Shown piece by piece: positions 1 through 10,519 of a stretch of 64,000 bases of DNA. The DNA lies in contig NW_003314353.1 in assembly GCF_000143415.4 (NCBI RefSeq), positions 701,236 through 765,235 on the forward strand, given 5' to 3'. The notes beneath the pieces are model-generated. The model ran no database searches, had not been told where the DNA came from, and saw only the letters and a list, made by a program, of their open reading frames with translations. This stretch comes from Selaginella moellendorffii. Its lineage: Eukaryota > Streptophyta > Lycopodiopsida > Selaginellales > Selaginellaceae. A program made the position numbers and the translations under genes. Each line of letters starts with the position of its first letter. Position 1 is the stretch's first letter.

Positions 1-1478
1 GCCTGTCCATCCGGCGTCGCAGCTGGTCCCCCAGAAGTCCCCCCCGGCGGAGAAGTCCCTGGAGACGCGGCGGGTGTGAGAGGATTGCCAGCGATGTTGA
101 GCTTCACCGAGGACGGAAAAGCTGGCACTGGCGCCGAGAAGAGGTTGTTGCTCAAGTCCACGGACTGCAGCGAAGGTAGCTTCGCCAGGGACTCTGGAAT
201 GAGACCTTCCAGCTTGTTGTCGCTGAGCCTGAGAGTCGTGAGCGTCGTCAAGTTCCCGAGAGCAGCTGAGAGCGTGCCGTTGAGTTGGCTGCTTGCCAGA
301 TTGATAACCGTGACATTCGAAGTCGTCCCGGGGGTCGAGCCGCAGGAGATTCCCAGCCAAGCACTGCCGCTGCTGCCGTTGCTACCAGAAGTTCCACAAG
401 GATCATTCCCGATCCACGACGATGTGAGCGAGTCGGGGTAGCCAACGCCAGCGAGAAAGTGCAAGAGCGCTGTCACGTCTCGTGCGCAAGCCTCTCCAGG
501 ACTGCTCTTGCAAAAGTTGTTCCGCGCGTACTCGAAGCCGACGGTGTCCTTGAAAACCGGAATCTCCCCCACGAGCAAGTTGTTCTTGACCGTGAAGTTC
601 TTGAGCGCCGGGAGATTCGCGAGCGAGGGAGGAATGGTTCCCGTCAGCTGGTTGTCGTTGAGCTTGAGCTCTTGGAGTGACAGCGCCTCCCCGAGACCCT
701 CCGGAATGGAACCGCTGAATCGGTTCACGTGAAGCCACAGAACTCGCAGAGATTGCATCGTTCCCACGACCGTGATCGGCCCACTGAGCACCGGATTCTG
801 CTGGTTGTTTGCCCGAAACTCCGCCAAATTCGAGGACCCAAAGCTCGAAGGAATGCCCCCAGAGATCCTGTTGTAGGCGACGTTGAGCACCTTCAAGCTC
901 TCCATCTGTCCCAAAAAATCTGGAATGCTTCCTCCCAAGCTCGTGTTGGTGATCGAGAGCGTGGAGAGCAGCGAAGAGTTCTGGATCTCTGCCGGAAGCA
1001 TCCATCCCCCGGATGACTTGTTGAGAGGATTGTCGTCGAGGTAGATCTCCGTGAGCGCGCTGAGCCCAGTGAAGAAATCGCCAGGGATGGTGTCGAAAGA
1101 GTTCCCGGAAAGGAGCGCCGTTTGGAGCTGCGAGAGCCCACTAAGCGATGGTAGCGATCCTGTGAACCCATTCCCCTGGAGCTGGAGGTTCTCGAGATTC
1201 TTGAGCTTGTTGAGGTCGGGTGCCACGGTTCCACCCAGCGCCAGCCCTGCTACCTGGAGCGCCGATATGCTCGAGCCCTGGCATTTGATGTGCTTCCAGT
1301 TGCTCCCACAGGGATCGCTCCCAGTCCACGAATCCAGTAGCGCCGGATTCTTGACGCCCTTGAGGAAGTTCTGGAGGACCTGGAGCTCTGCCGAATCGGT
1401 CTGCGCCAGCGCCATGGCGAGAATCGATGCCACCAGGAGTAGCAGCAATGCCGCTGGATGCTTCTTCTTGAGCTTCAT
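1..1478 (-). CDS. TMK-like LRR receptor kinase, ectodomain only (cut by window edge)
   Basis: The minus-strand reading frame is open from the ATG at 1478 to the left edge, giving 492 codons. Residues 1-26 are a signal peptide (KKK then a Leu/Ala-rich core). An LRR N-cap with DPC at about 55-57 and Cys66 follows, then a first LRR block. A non-LRR spacer holds a second cap-like DPC at about 359-361, followed by a short second LRR block and a Pro/Gly/Ser/Thr-rich linker. This split arrangement is the hallmark of the plant TMK family, plasma-membrane kinases linked to auxin signalling and growth; that role is family knowledge. The membrane helix and kinase domain must lie to the left of position 1. 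No intron is seen in this part. The subfamily call is firm, an exact orthologue is not claimed. Confidence 0.9.
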   Translation of the reverse strand, partial: MKLKKKHPAALLLLLVASILAMALAQTDSAELQVLQNFLKGVKNPALLDSWTGSDPCGSNWKHIKCQGSSISALQVAGLALGGTVAPDLNKLKNLENLQLQGNGFTGSLPSLSGLSQLQTALLSGNSFDTIPGDFFTGLSALTEIYLDDNPLNKSSGGWMLPAEIQNSSLLSTLSITNTSLGGSIPDFLGQMESLKVLNVAYNRISGGIPSSFGSSNLAEFRANNQQNPVLSGPITVVGTMQSLRVLWLHVNRFSGSIPEGLGEALSLQELKLNDNQLTGTIPPSLANLPALKNFTVKNNLLVGEIPVFKDTVGFEYARNNFCKSSPGEACARDVTALLHFLAGVGYPDSLTSSWIGNDPCGTSGSNGSSGSAWLGISCGSTPGTTSNVTVINLASSQLNGTLSAALGNLTTLTTLRLSDNKLEGLIPESLAKLPSLQSVDLSNNLFSAPVPAFPSSVKLNIAGNPLTPAASPGTSPPGGTSGGPAATPDGQ

Positions 1479-1547
1479 TCTGGGCGAAAGAAATACGATC
1501 GACTCAAGAACACGAAAAGAGGGCGCTTGGATGTATCAATGCTGCCA

Positions 1548-1793
1548 TACCTGGCTGGGAAGAGACCTCAAAGATCGATCGCGCGAGCGCGCAGCCCCGA
1601 AATATCACGAATCCAAGCCACGACACGCGTCAATCGAAGAACACCGAGCCGAAATATTCGTACCCCGGCTGGGAAAGATCGATCGCGGGTGCGCGCAGCC
1701 TCGATGTCGTGACGAAGAAGCGAAATACCACGAATCCAAGCCGCGACACTGCGGTATCGAGCGTCAATCGAAGAACATCGAGCGAAAAATCCG
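1548..1793. repeat. Imperfect tandem duplication, about 113 and 133 bp
   Basis: Copy one is 1548-1660 and copy two 1661-1793. Both open with a TACC..GGCTGGGA word, continue with GATCGATCGCG, a GCGCGCAGCC word, CGAATCCAAGCC and CAATCGAAGAAC, and end before another TACC. The second copy has about 20 extra bases. It lies just upstream of the TMK-like start codon. Confidence 0.8.
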
Positions 1794-2500
1794 TACCTCG
1801 CGAGCGTTCCACGCCTTAGATCGCCGCCAACACGCCAAGCTCCAGCGCCGCGCTTATGATCGCTCTGGCGCCGAGCCGCCGCTGGCAATGCGGCCGGCTC
1901 GATCGATGGAAAAGAAAAAAAGATTAGGGAAAAAAGAAAGAGAGAAAAGAAAGCACAAAGAGCGTGCGGTGTTCTACACTAGTACACAACTGGCACGAAC
2001 GCGGGATGGGATGCGAGAAGCGAAGAACACCAAAAAGAAAGATTGGCGATCGATGAGCTAGACTCCACTAGCGGCCAACACGAAAAAGACAAATCGCATG
2101 TTACTAGCAGTGACAAGGTCGGCGCTGCGCAGTGCTCGCTCGATTTCTTCGCCAATCCCTCCGAAAACCTCTGTTCTATTTTATCACCGATCGATCGATC
2201 GATCGCCTATGGCGCCGCGGCCATGGGGCAAAATAATCGATCGATCGAGCGAGCTATTTAATCGCTCGCGCAGAGAGGGAGAGAAGAATGCGAGCGCCGC
2301 AAGAGGACAGATCGATTGATCGTGCGCGCCAGCAAGCTACTGCTCGGTCAAAACCCTAGTCAAAGAAAGATGCTCGGGAATATGCCCCTCCACGGCCGTT
2401 TGAGGAGGTTTAAACTCGAGGATTGCCGGCTTTTATGGTACACACGACTTAAGCACGGCAGTCCATTTAATTCTCCACGGCAAGCCACAGCCGTGTTTCG

Positions 2501-2855
2501 TGAAGTTTGAGAGAAACTTTGATCGATTTTCGAGCTGGATCCTGGAACAAAGAGTGAAGACGTGAGAGATTTCAAGGTTTTCCGTCCCAAACCATTAAGA
2601 AAAACATACCAAAACTAGAATTTGATAGTGTTCCAGCTCTCGAATCGTTTAGAATTTGATCGTGTTAATCATTTCTTCATACTTCACATGAAGTTTGAGA
2701 AAAACTTTGATCGATTTCGAGCTGGATGGATCCTGAAGCGAAGTAGAGACGAAGATTTGAAGATCTTTTCTGCTAAACCAGTAAGAAAAAAATACCAGAA
2801 CTAGAATGTGATCGTGTTCCAGCTCTCCCATCGTTTCTTTGGCGCCATACTTCAC
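2501..2855. repeat. Imperfect tandem duplication with 188-bp period
   Basis: The word TGAAGTTTGAGA recurs at 2501 and 2689. Both copies then carry CTTTGATCGATTT, CGAGCTGGAT, a GTGTTCCAGCTCTC word and a CATACTTCAC end. The right copy adjoins possible downstream exons of the gene at 3160-3795, so a gene tail may have been duplicated. Confidence 0.8.
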
Positions 2856-3159
2856 GGCAGTGATCGCGAAAGCACCTAAACATCGCTGATAGAAATTAAT
2901 TTCATCGAGAAAAAGACACCAGGAACTTAAAACTTACGAGGATCGGTGTTGCAAGGACGAGCGCAGCTGCAAGAACAAACATGTCAGCAGCGACACAAAA
3001 CCAAAAGAGAAAAGAAACAAAACAAAACGTGGAAAAACGTGATTGTCGAAAGAGAAACAACTCGTACAGGATGAAAAAGCTGCGATACCAAGAGAAATTG
3101 TCACCGCTGGAGGAGGAAAAAAATCGACAGGAACTTACAGAGTGATCGATCGATCGTTG

Positions 3160-3795
3160 TCACAGGAAGAAAATGACGAAGGCAATAAGAAAACCAGCGA
3201 GAACAGTGTACTTGAGGCCAGAGACTATAATCGCCGCGGTGACTAGGAGGAGTTGCCAGCTTATTTGTAGGACGGCCAGTCCCAGGAGGCCAGTGAGAAC
3301 GAGCGCGAGCGCATTATCCACGCTTGGTTCCAAAAGTTCTCCCCATTTTATCTCCAAATCCTCGAGCCCAGGCGCATCGGCTTCTCTATCGATCGACCCA
3401 GTCAAGGAACCCCAAAATCCTTGGTAGCCTTCTTCCTCTTTCTTTACTTCTTCTTCTACCTGTTCTTCACCGGGAGGCTCGTCCTGCTTGTTGGATTTCC
3501 AGAAGCTCGCGAAGAATCCAGAGCGATTTTTCCTTGTCTCGCCTGTTCTAGCCGGAGATTTCGCTTCTTCTTCTTGTTCTTCCGATTCTTCTCCTTCTTC
3601 TTCGTCTTTATCGGAATCACCGTCTTCTCCCGCTCTAGCGACTAGACGACTACTGCGAAATCGAGAAATTCCAGACCTGAGATTCACGCGCCGCGATTGC
3701 GCGCCCAACCGGAGGGCCAGAGGAGCACTCGATGCGTCCTGCCGTGCGCGAAGAAAGCCGCTTGGAAGAGGAGCTCGCGCAAGCCCTACATTCAT
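3160..3795 (-). CDS. Probable plastid-targeted acidic protein with two C-terminal membrane helices
   Basis: This 211-residue frame starts at the ATG at 3795. The first ~50 residues are rich in Arg, Ser and Ala and poor in acids, like a chloroplast transit peptide. A long Glu/Asp tract (about 55-125) is interrupted by a basic KNRSGFFASFWKSNK patch. After an EDLEIKWGELLEP segment come two hydrophobic helices (about 155-178 and 185-210). I do not recognise the family; the layout suggests a small plastid membrane protein of unknown role. The 3' end is uncertain. Beyond the stop there are splice-like signals: a 29-nt exon-like piece at 2938-2966 followed by a 62-nt intron-sized gap that begins GTAAGT, and in one frame it encodes another hydrophobic stretch. 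An alternative C-terminus is therefore possible. Confidence 0.6.
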   Translation of the reverse strand: MNVGLARAPLPSGFLRARQDASSAPLALRLGAQSRRVNLRSGISRFRSSRLVARAGEDGDSDKDEEEGEESEEQEEEAKSPARTGETRKNRSGFFASFWKSNKQDEPPGEEQVEEEVKKEEEGYQGFWGSLTGSIDREADAPGLEDLEIKWGELLEPSVDNALALVLTGLLGLAVLQISWQLLLVTAAIIVSGLKYTVLAGFLIAFVIFFL

Positions 3796-3861
3796 CCTAT
3801 TCCAGTAGATTTAGGGCTTATGGATAATTTGGAGGGAAAGAGTATGTGAAATCTAGGGCTT

Positions 3862-5994
3862 ATGGCCGTGGTGTCCGCGAGGCTACAATGCGCTCGCGAG
3901 GATCAATTCGCGAGGGACTCCTCGGATCATCTGGCGAGAAGGCAGCGCCCAGGCAAGGCGCGCACGGTTCCGAGGATCGATGCTGCGGAATCAAGCAGGG
4001 AAGCGTTGCGCATTGCGGTGGATCGGCTGGAGCGATTGTCGAGCGAGGAGGAGGAGGAGGATCAGACCGGCACTTGCGTTTCACTTCTCAAGCTGTGCGG
4101 GGATTCCAGAGCGCTGGCCGAGGGCCGCCGCCTCCACGCTCACATCGAATCAGGGTCTGGCGTCCCATCGCGGCACAGGACAATGCTCGCGAATCTCGTC
4201 GTCCGGATGTATGGCAAGTGCCGGAGCATCGACGAGGCAAGGAAGGCTTTCGAAGGAATCGACGAGCGGGATCGAGATCTCTTCTCGTGGAACATGATGA
4301 TCGCGGCATTTGCCGAGAACGGGCACCTGGAGGGAGCTCAGGAAATCTTTGAGAGGATGCCAGTAAAGGATGTGGTGGCTAGAACAGCCATGGTGGCCGC
4401 GCATGCGAATTGTGGGAGTCTAGAGGACGCAAAGAACGTTTTTGATAGCATGCCAGTTCGCGACGTTGTGGCATGGAGTGCTATGATCACGGCATTTAGC
4501 CAAAGAGGGCATTGTCGCGAGGCACTTCACACTTACCGGACCATGGATCTCGAAGGGATGAAGCCCAACGACATAACCTTCATCAGCGCTCTAGATGCTT
4601 GCGCAGGTATGAAACTTTGCTACCTCATTGTTGGTCTTTCTTTCCTTCTTTTAGTTTTCATTCTTTGCTTGTTTCTGGCGCTTCTTTGTGCTTGTTGTGA
4701 AAGCTGATCTGGTATTGTCCTGATAATGATTTTAAGAGTTTGTGGCTGCTGCGCATCATTGTTGGTCTGTTTTTCCTTCTTTTAGTTTTTATTCTTTCTT
4801 CTTGCTTGTTTCTGGCCGCTTCTTTGTATTCGTGTTGCTTGTTGTGAAAGCTGGTCTTGGAAACTTGTCCTAATACTGATTTTTAGATTTTGTGGCCTTC
4901 CAGGATTGACATCTATAGCCGAAGGAAGAGTCATTCACGCAAACATTCTCCAGACCGGCTTTGAAACCAGGCTCAAAGTTTCGACTGCTCTCGTCAACAT
5001 GTACGGGAAATGTGGGAGTGTAGAGTCCGCAAAACAGGTTTTTGACGGCATGAGTTCTAGAAACTCGTATACTTGGACAGCAATCGTGTCGGCCAACGCT
5101 CAAAACGGGTACTACGAAGGAGCGGTGGTAATGTTCCAGACGATGGAGCTCGAGGGTGTTAAGCCGGATGGGATCAGTTTTATCAGCTTGCTCTACGCTT
5201 GCAGTCACGGCGGTTTTCTCGGCACTGGAAAGCAGTATTTTTCTTCGATGAAAGCCGACTATGGAGTCCCGCCCTCTCACAGCCACCACGAGTGCGTGAT
5301 GGATTTGCTGGGACGAGCAGGGAGGCTGGAAGAAGCAGAGCTTTTGATCGAGAAAATACCATCTACGGGGCATGTTTTAGCTTACCGGACTTTACTCGCG
5401 GCGTGTAAAATTCACAGAGACGTTGAGAGAGGAGCAAGAGCTGCCGAGAAACTCTTCGTGATCGACTCCAAGAATCCATCTCCATACTTGCTGCTGATGA
5501 ATATATACGCCGCTGCTGGACTGTGGGACTTGGCAAGCAAAGTGAGAAAAGCTCTCAAAGAAAAGGGACTGAAGAAGGAAGCAGGCTGTAGCTGGATTGT
5601 GGTGAAGAGCAAGGTGCACGAGTTTACAGCTAGTGGTGGAAGCGATCATCCCCGGAAAGAAGAGATCTACGCCGAAGTTCACAGGCTCGAGAGTGAAATG
5701 CGTAAAAGATATGGATACAAGCCGGATACCAGCGCGGTGATCTTTGACGTTGATGAGGAGGAAAAGGAACAGAGGGTGCGGTTCCACAGCGAGAAGCTAG
5801 CCATTGCGTTTGGGATAATCAGCACTCCAAACGGAAGCCCGCTGACGATCATGAAGAACTTGAGAGTGTGTGCCGATTGCCACACTGCAACGAAGATGAT
5901 ATCTCTGATCGCTGGAAGAAGCATCCGTGTCAGGGACGGTAACCGGTTTCACCAAGTGAAGGACGGAGTGTGCTCTTGTCGAGATTACTGGTAA
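3862..5994 (+). CDS. PPR-DYW RNA editing factor
   Basis: Model: join(3862..4606, 4904..5994), 611 residues. The splice joins GCA G with GA TTG and keeps the PPR reading frame (CAG|GTATG donor, TTCCAG acceptor). The protein has a poorly conserved N-terminus, then P, L and S-type PPR repeats (words such as NLVVRMYGKC, LFSWNMMIAAF, ALVNMYGKCGS), an E/E+ region and a C-terminal DYW domain. The DYW domain is complete: the HSE catalytic motif, CADCH, and CSCRDYW at the very end. Such proteins act in mitochondria or plastids and convert specific C to U in organelle RNA. The target is not predictable here. The N-terminus is not an obvious transit peptide. The intron at 4607-4903 is unusually long and internally duplicated. 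Confidence 0.93.
4625..4895. repeat. 131-bp tandem duplication inside the PPR intron
   Basis: TCATTGTTGGTC recurs at 4625 and 4756. Both copies continue with CCTTCTTTTAGTTTT, TTGCTTGTTTCTGG, GTTGTGAAAGCTG and end in a TTTGTGGC word. The duplicate includes the polypyrimidine/acceptor neighbourhood, so the 297-nt intron looks like a ~165-nt intron doubled in its 3' part. Confidence 0.85.
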
Positions 5995-6252
5995 TTCGAT
6001 CTACACTTCTCTCTACAACTTCCACCGCCAAGCCTCGAAAACGGAAGGCTGCACTTTGAGGTAATGATGATGGTTTTACTTCTTCTCTAATATCCATGTT
6101 TATCAGGTTCGAACAGTGATTTGATTTAAACGTCGAGAACTACATTATGTACAAGTTTCCAAGCTCCAAGTCATTGTCGGGTAAGCTGACTTTGTTTTTC
6201 TCGGTGACCTGATGCTCCTAAGTTTTTATTTTTTCTCTCTCCCTCTAGGACC

Positions 6253-7919
6253 ATGGCGCCTAGAACACCCAAGAGCGTTGTTAAGGTGGATGTAACAAAG
6301 CAGCCATGGGAGCAAGACAGTCCTCTTCACAACAGATGGCATCCAGACATTCCTCCAGTTGCTCAGGTTTCGGTAGAGGAGCTCTTCAGAGTAGAAACAA
6401 TAGATTGGACTGGAGGCCAAATTCTAGACAATGATTCTGCCGAAGATGTGAAGAACATGGACTTGTCCAGGGTAAGCATTCAAGCTTTAGTCGTTTGTTT
6501 ATCTTTCTGTTTGTCTTCCAGGTGCATTATCTGAGTGGGCCGATCCGAGTTATGGACGAGGCTGGCAAGCCTGCAATCCCTGGTGACATTCTCGTGGTTG
6601 AGATATGCAACCTTGGACCACTTCCAGGAGACGAGTGGGGATTCACTGGAACTTTCGACCGAGAGAATGGTGGTGGATTTCTTACAGACCATTTTCCTTC
6701 CGCCACCAAAGCAATCTGGCACTTTGATGGCATTTTTGCATACTCTCGACACATTCCAGGTAAAAAGAGCTGAAAGTTTTGTCTAACTAGTGTTTCTTCC
6801 TCATTTTCTGGACGACAGGGGTTCGTTTTCCAGGACTGATTCATCCGGGACTTATTGGCACCGCGCCGTCGAAAGAACTATTAGATATCTGGAACAGCCG
6901 CGAGCGCTTACTTGTAGAAGAAACTCCGAGCTTGACACTCTGCAGTTCACTTCATACTCGGCCACTTGCGAACTTGCCTCTAGCAAAAGGAGCTCTTCTT
7001 GGAAAGGTTTGTTCTGTTTGAATTAGATCTCTTTTATATATTGTGATTTGCTTCGTTCTCGTAACAGATTCCTCCAGGCTCTTCCCAGTGGCAAGCAATT
7101 GCAAATGAGGCTGCAAGAACGATCCCGGGAAGAGAGAATGGTGGCAACTGTGATATAAAAAACCTGAGCAGGGGCTGCAAGGTCTATTTCCCAGTGTTTG
7201 TGGAAGGAGCAAACTTAAGCATGGGAGACATGCATTTCTCTCAAGGCGATGGCGAGGTCTCTTTCTGCGGAGCAATCGAGATGAGTGGCTTCCTCGAGCT
7301 AAGGTCCGTTAATCTCGAAACTTCATTTTTCAAACTTTTGATGTTTCCAGATGTGAGATTCTTCGCGGAGGAATGGAAAGATATATGACTCCAATCGGGC
7401 CGACAAAGCTCCATGTCCATCCTTTGTTTGAGATCGGCCCGCTGGAGCCAAGATTCTCAGAGTGGCTAGTTTTCGAGGGAGTGAGCGTGGATGAGTCTGG
7501 CAAGCAACACTTTCTGGACGCGAGCATTGCCTACAAACGAGCAGTCCTCAACGCGATACACTACTTCTCAAACTTTGGATACTCTAAAGAGCAGGTAAAA
7601 TCAAGCTGGTTTTAGAACTTCTTTGTGACAAATTTGTTCTACCAGGTCTATTTGCTTCTCTCCTGCTGCCCGTGCGAAGGACGCATCTCTGGAATCGTGG
7701 ATGCTCCAAACGCTGTAGCCACTCTCGCCGTCCCTACAGCCATATTCGATCAGGTTGGAGCTCTCTTCTAAAGTTTCCTTTTTCTCATTTCTCTTCGCAC
7801 AGGATGTTCGTCCCAAGCGAGGCACTCCAAGCGCTGCTCGTGTGATCCAGCAAGCCAACGTTCCCAAATGCGTCTACGAAGGCAAACTTCCCATCACCAA
7901 AGTTCTCTCGCTGGAATAA
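6253..7919 (+). CDS. Formamidase (acetamidase/formamidase family)
   Basis: Seven exons: join(6253..6471, 6522..6759, 6819..7006, 7068..7303, 7351..7594, 7646..7753, 7803..7919), 449 residues. Every intron is GT-AG and only 47-61 nt. The protein shows the family words NRWHPDIPP, VETIDWTGGQI, HYLSGPI, PGDILVVEI, HPGLIGTAPS, ENGGNCDIKNL, GDMHFSQGDGE and the LLSCCPCEGRISGIVD segment. The enzyme family hydrolyses formamide or acetamide to ammonia and the acid, a nitrogen-salvage reaction, probably cytosolic since no signal is seen. Length matches the usual ~450 residues. The substrate is a family inference. The ATG at 6253 is in a GACCATGGC context. Confidence 0.95.
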
Positions 7920-8492
7920 GAAAAGAGAAGAAGAACCAGTAGAGAATCTACTGTGAAACTTCCGTGGAAGGTCGTGAGAGCGTTAGACCGTGTCATACCC
8001 GATTATAGTACCATCAAAAAATATGGAAGAGTCTAACCATGCATGAATAGTAATAAGTTTAATAAGTTTAATTGTCAAGTTTTTACTAAATTTTAAATTT
8101 TATTATTATTAAGACTTTAAAAAGTTTATTAATATTTATTATTGACAATAAGTCCTCCTTTCCCTGATTAACTCTTTGCATGCATTTGGATGGGCTGGGT
8201 TGCTCTTCTTTTGAAAATGGACTGGAGCTTTTTCCATTGTGGTGGTGTCGATCAAATCTCCAGGACGAGGAGCAGCAGTAGCAGCAGCACCACCGAGAGA
8301 TCCCACCACGGTATTGTAATGCTCGCTGGTCTCCCTCATTCCTCCAATCACCACCACCACTCCTCCTCCCCGGAAGAACTTTCGAGTAGCGCTTTGATCG
8401 CTACTCACTCCTCCTGATCACTCCTCCTGGTCCCTGGGATGTGAATCCATCCGGAAAACGATCCAGCATCCGGAAAAGTGACGAGATCCAGC
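7920..8492. other. Intergenic region, AT-rich then G/C-repetitive leader
   Basis: This holds the 3' end of the formamidase transcript, a very AT-rich patch at about 8040-8150, and the leader of the PLATZ gene, which contains short AGC, CACC and TCCTCC runs at 8265-8420. No further gene is evident. Confidence 0.5.
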
Positions 8493-9407
8493 ATGCGTTC
8501 CAAAGTTCCCAGAGAAGGCCCGGCCTGGGTGGACGAGTTCCTGTCCGGCGACTACTTCACCAGCTGCAACTTCCACACCGGCGGCAAGAACGAGCGCAAC
8601 CAGTTCTGCACCGAATGCTCCGGTAGCGGCCCCCTCTGCCAGTTCGGCCTCCTCACCTCGCACTCGGGCCACCGGACTCTCCAAGTCCGCAAGGCCTCAC
8701 ACATGGACTCCATCCGGGTCGTGGACATCCAGCAGTGCCTCGAGGTCTCGGACATCCAGACGTACTCCATCAACAGCGCCAAGATCGTCTTCCTGCTCAG
8801 CCGTCCACAGCCCCGTCCCAGCAAAGGAGCTCTGCACGCCTGCCTGTGCTGCAACCGGGCTCTCTCGGACGACGTCAAGTTCTGCTCGCTTGCATGTAAG
8901 CTGGACGTGCTGAGGGAGCAGCCGGAGGACAGATCCATCACGTTTGCATTGCCGGCCGATGGGGAGGGCGCTGGAGGTGGCGCTGGAGGTGAAAAGGAGC
9001 AGCGGCAGCAGCAGCTCGAGGAAGTGGAGCAGAAGTTCTCGTCAGCTGAAATGGTTTCCACCAGCGAGCAGCAGCACAATCTGCAACAACAGGAACAACA
9101 CCAACAACAATGGCAGCAAAACGGTGAGCTCGGGATCCAGCAAAAACCAGCGAAGAGGAAGAGGCTGTCCAAGAGGAAGAAATGGACAGAGAAGAAGGGG
9201 ATCAGGAAGAAGCAGCCTACCAAGTTGCTGCTTCCAAAGATCCGCAATCGACTGCTGCTCGAGGAGGAGAATGGATCCGGCTGCTTCAAAAGGAAGAACA
9301 GTGAGGCATTCCAGGATTCGCCCACCACACCTGAAAAGTTCGAGTCAATTTCCACTGCGAAAGCTCGATGCAGAAAAGGCGTACCTCGTAGAGCACCGAT
9401 GGGGTAG
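8493..9407 (+). CDS. PLATZ-family zinc-dependent DNA-binding protein, intronless
   Basis: A 304-residue frame from the ATG at 8493 (the upstream GTG at 8478 is not a likely plant start). Residues 10-145 match the PLATZ domain: PAWVDEFL, C25-x2-H28, C39-x2-C42, H57/H60, a TYSINSAKIVFLLSRPQ stretch, then CLCC and FCSLACK. PLATZ proteins bind A/T-rich DNA and repress or modulate transcription, including by Pol III. The C-terminal half is Gln-rich followed by basic RKRLSKRKKW clusters that look like nuclear localisation signals. Two oddities: where the family usually has C-x2-C before the His pair, this protein has C49-Q-F-G52, so one usual zinc ligand is missing with one extra residue nearby; and the gene has no intron, although plant PLATZ genes usually have several. 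It may be a retroposed or diverged copy. Confidence 0.88.
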   Translation: MRSKVPREGPAWVDEFLSGDYFTSCNFHTGGKNERNQFCTECSGSGPLCQFGLLTSHSGHRTLQVRKASHMDSIRVVDIQQCLEVSDIQTYSINSAKIVFLLSRPQPRPSKGALHACLCCNRALSDDVKFCSLACKLDVLREQPEDRSITFALPADGEGAGGGAGGEKEQRQQQLEEVEQKFSSAEMVSTSEQQHNLQQQEQHQQQWQQNGELGIQQKPAKRKRLSKRKKWTEKKGIRKKQPTKLLLPKIRNRLLLEEENGSGCFKRKNSEAFQDSPTTPEKFESISTAKARCRKGVPRRAPMG

Positions 9408-9799
9408 TAGCCTGGATCATCGATAGAGAATTCAAAGTGCTCGCTGGATGGATCAACCTTGAAACGGGCATAAGTTCCACAGGTACTTGTAAACTTTCTT
9501 GGAATGTTTTCCTGTTCTTTCGTTAGAAAAGAGAAAAACAAACTAAACCATTAGCCTGTGAAGAAGCAAAAAAAAATTCTGTGCAGATCAAAGAGCGCAC
9601 GTTATGTGAATAACAATAGTTTTTTTTCAGAGGTTTGAAGCAAACTGGCATCGAATGACTCCAAACAAATGCGCTAGCTGTCTGTAACTACATATATGAG
9701 TGCTTAGCTTATTTTGTCCCTACTGGAAATCGTGCTGCTTTGCTTGCGAATCATGGTTCGTTTGCTGGGATTTATTATGGCGAGAGGGAAGTTACCGGA
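9408..9799. other. Convergent 3' intergenic region
   Basis: The plus-strand PLATZ and minus-strand glutaredoxin genes converge here, so this holds both 3' untranslated ends. A-rich and T-rich runs fit polyadenylation regions. No gene or repeat is visible. Confidence 0.5.
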
Positions 9800-10434
9800 T
9801 CATCGCAGCTCCGATTTTCTTATCCCATTTATGATCGTCTCCAAGCGTCCGCTCTCATGAGCTTCGACAGTGTCTGCAACGCACAAACGCCAGTGAGTGG
9901 AAAAAAGCACGCGACTAGTTTGCACGAACTCTACGTGCCAACCATCCTAGAGGCGACGAGAAAAAAATGTACCATCAGAGCCACCGATGTGTTTACCACC
10001 AACGAAAACTTGTGGAACAGTGCGGCGTCCCACTAGGCCTTGCAACGCTTCCTGGATCTCGTCTCCATCCTCTAAGAACACCAATTAAAAAACACTGAGA
10101 ACATCCAGTACGAAAGAAAAAAAAGAATTTTTCCGAGTACCTCTTAGATCCAGCTCAACGACATGGGGAGTTTCATTCAAGCTCTTGAAAACCGACTTAG
10201 CTCTCCGGCAATAGCTGAGATTTCCAAGGGACAAGCGTTAGAGACCCCTCCCCACAGCTCGATCGACATAGAATTGAGAACTTACGGGCAATAAGACTTG
10301 GAAAAAATCACGATGTCGTGATTATCGATCGTGCTCTTCACAAACGAAGGCGCCGACGATCCATCCGCCGCGCGCGTCACGGCGAGCGCCACAATCCCGC
10401 ACAGCACCACCGCCGGAAACCCCATTCTCCTCAT
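9800..10434 (-). CDS. CPYC-type (class I) glutaredoxin with signal peptide
   Basis: Four exons on the minus strand: complement(join(9800..9873, 9973..10071, 10141..10214, 10286..10434)), 131 residues. Residues 1-23 (MRRM then a hydrophobic core ending TRAAD) look like a secretory signal. The active site CPYC is at 49-52 and is split by the first intron, after the second base of the Pro codon. The glutathione-binding TVP (92-94) and the GG..DD region (105-108) are present. Such enzymes reduce protein-glutathione mixed disulphides; the signal suggests the secretory pathway, as for GRXC3/C4-type plant proteins. I chose the ATG at 10434 rather than 10425 because it adds the positive n-region. Introns are 99, 69 and 71 nt, all GT-AG. 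Confidence 0.93.
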
Positions 10435-10519
10435 CCTCGCTGCAGATAAACCCTAAAAACCGGTGACCTAATTCCCGCTCTTGCATTGAATATTCCCACA
10501 TAAAACCCTAAACTTTTCT

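Larger units (their letters stand above)
1479..3159. other. Intergenic region between TMK-like and plastid membrane protein genes
   Basis: This 1.7 kb stretch is the upstream region of the minus-strand TMK-like gene and the downstream region of the next minus-strand gene. It is rich in GATCGATC words, for example near 2187-2210. It holds two imperfect tandem duplications, listed separately. Several open frames occur but none resembles a known protein. Short exon-like pieces between 2876 and 2966 are discussed with the gene at 3160-3795. Otherwise I see no gene. Confidence 0.5.

Noticed and set aside
403-1005. 200-residue minus-strand ORF and overlapping plus-strand frames
   Set aside because: Shadows of the TMK-like receptor frame, which is open from 1478 to the window edge.
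1051-2061. 336-residue plus-strand ORF
   Set aside because: Runs antisense through the receptor gene and then through tandem duplicates; no domain or codon pattern.
8552-9541. 329-residue minus-strand ORF
   Set aside because: Antisense shadow of the PLATZ gene; Ser/Cys-rich runs come from the reversed CAG and AAG tracts.
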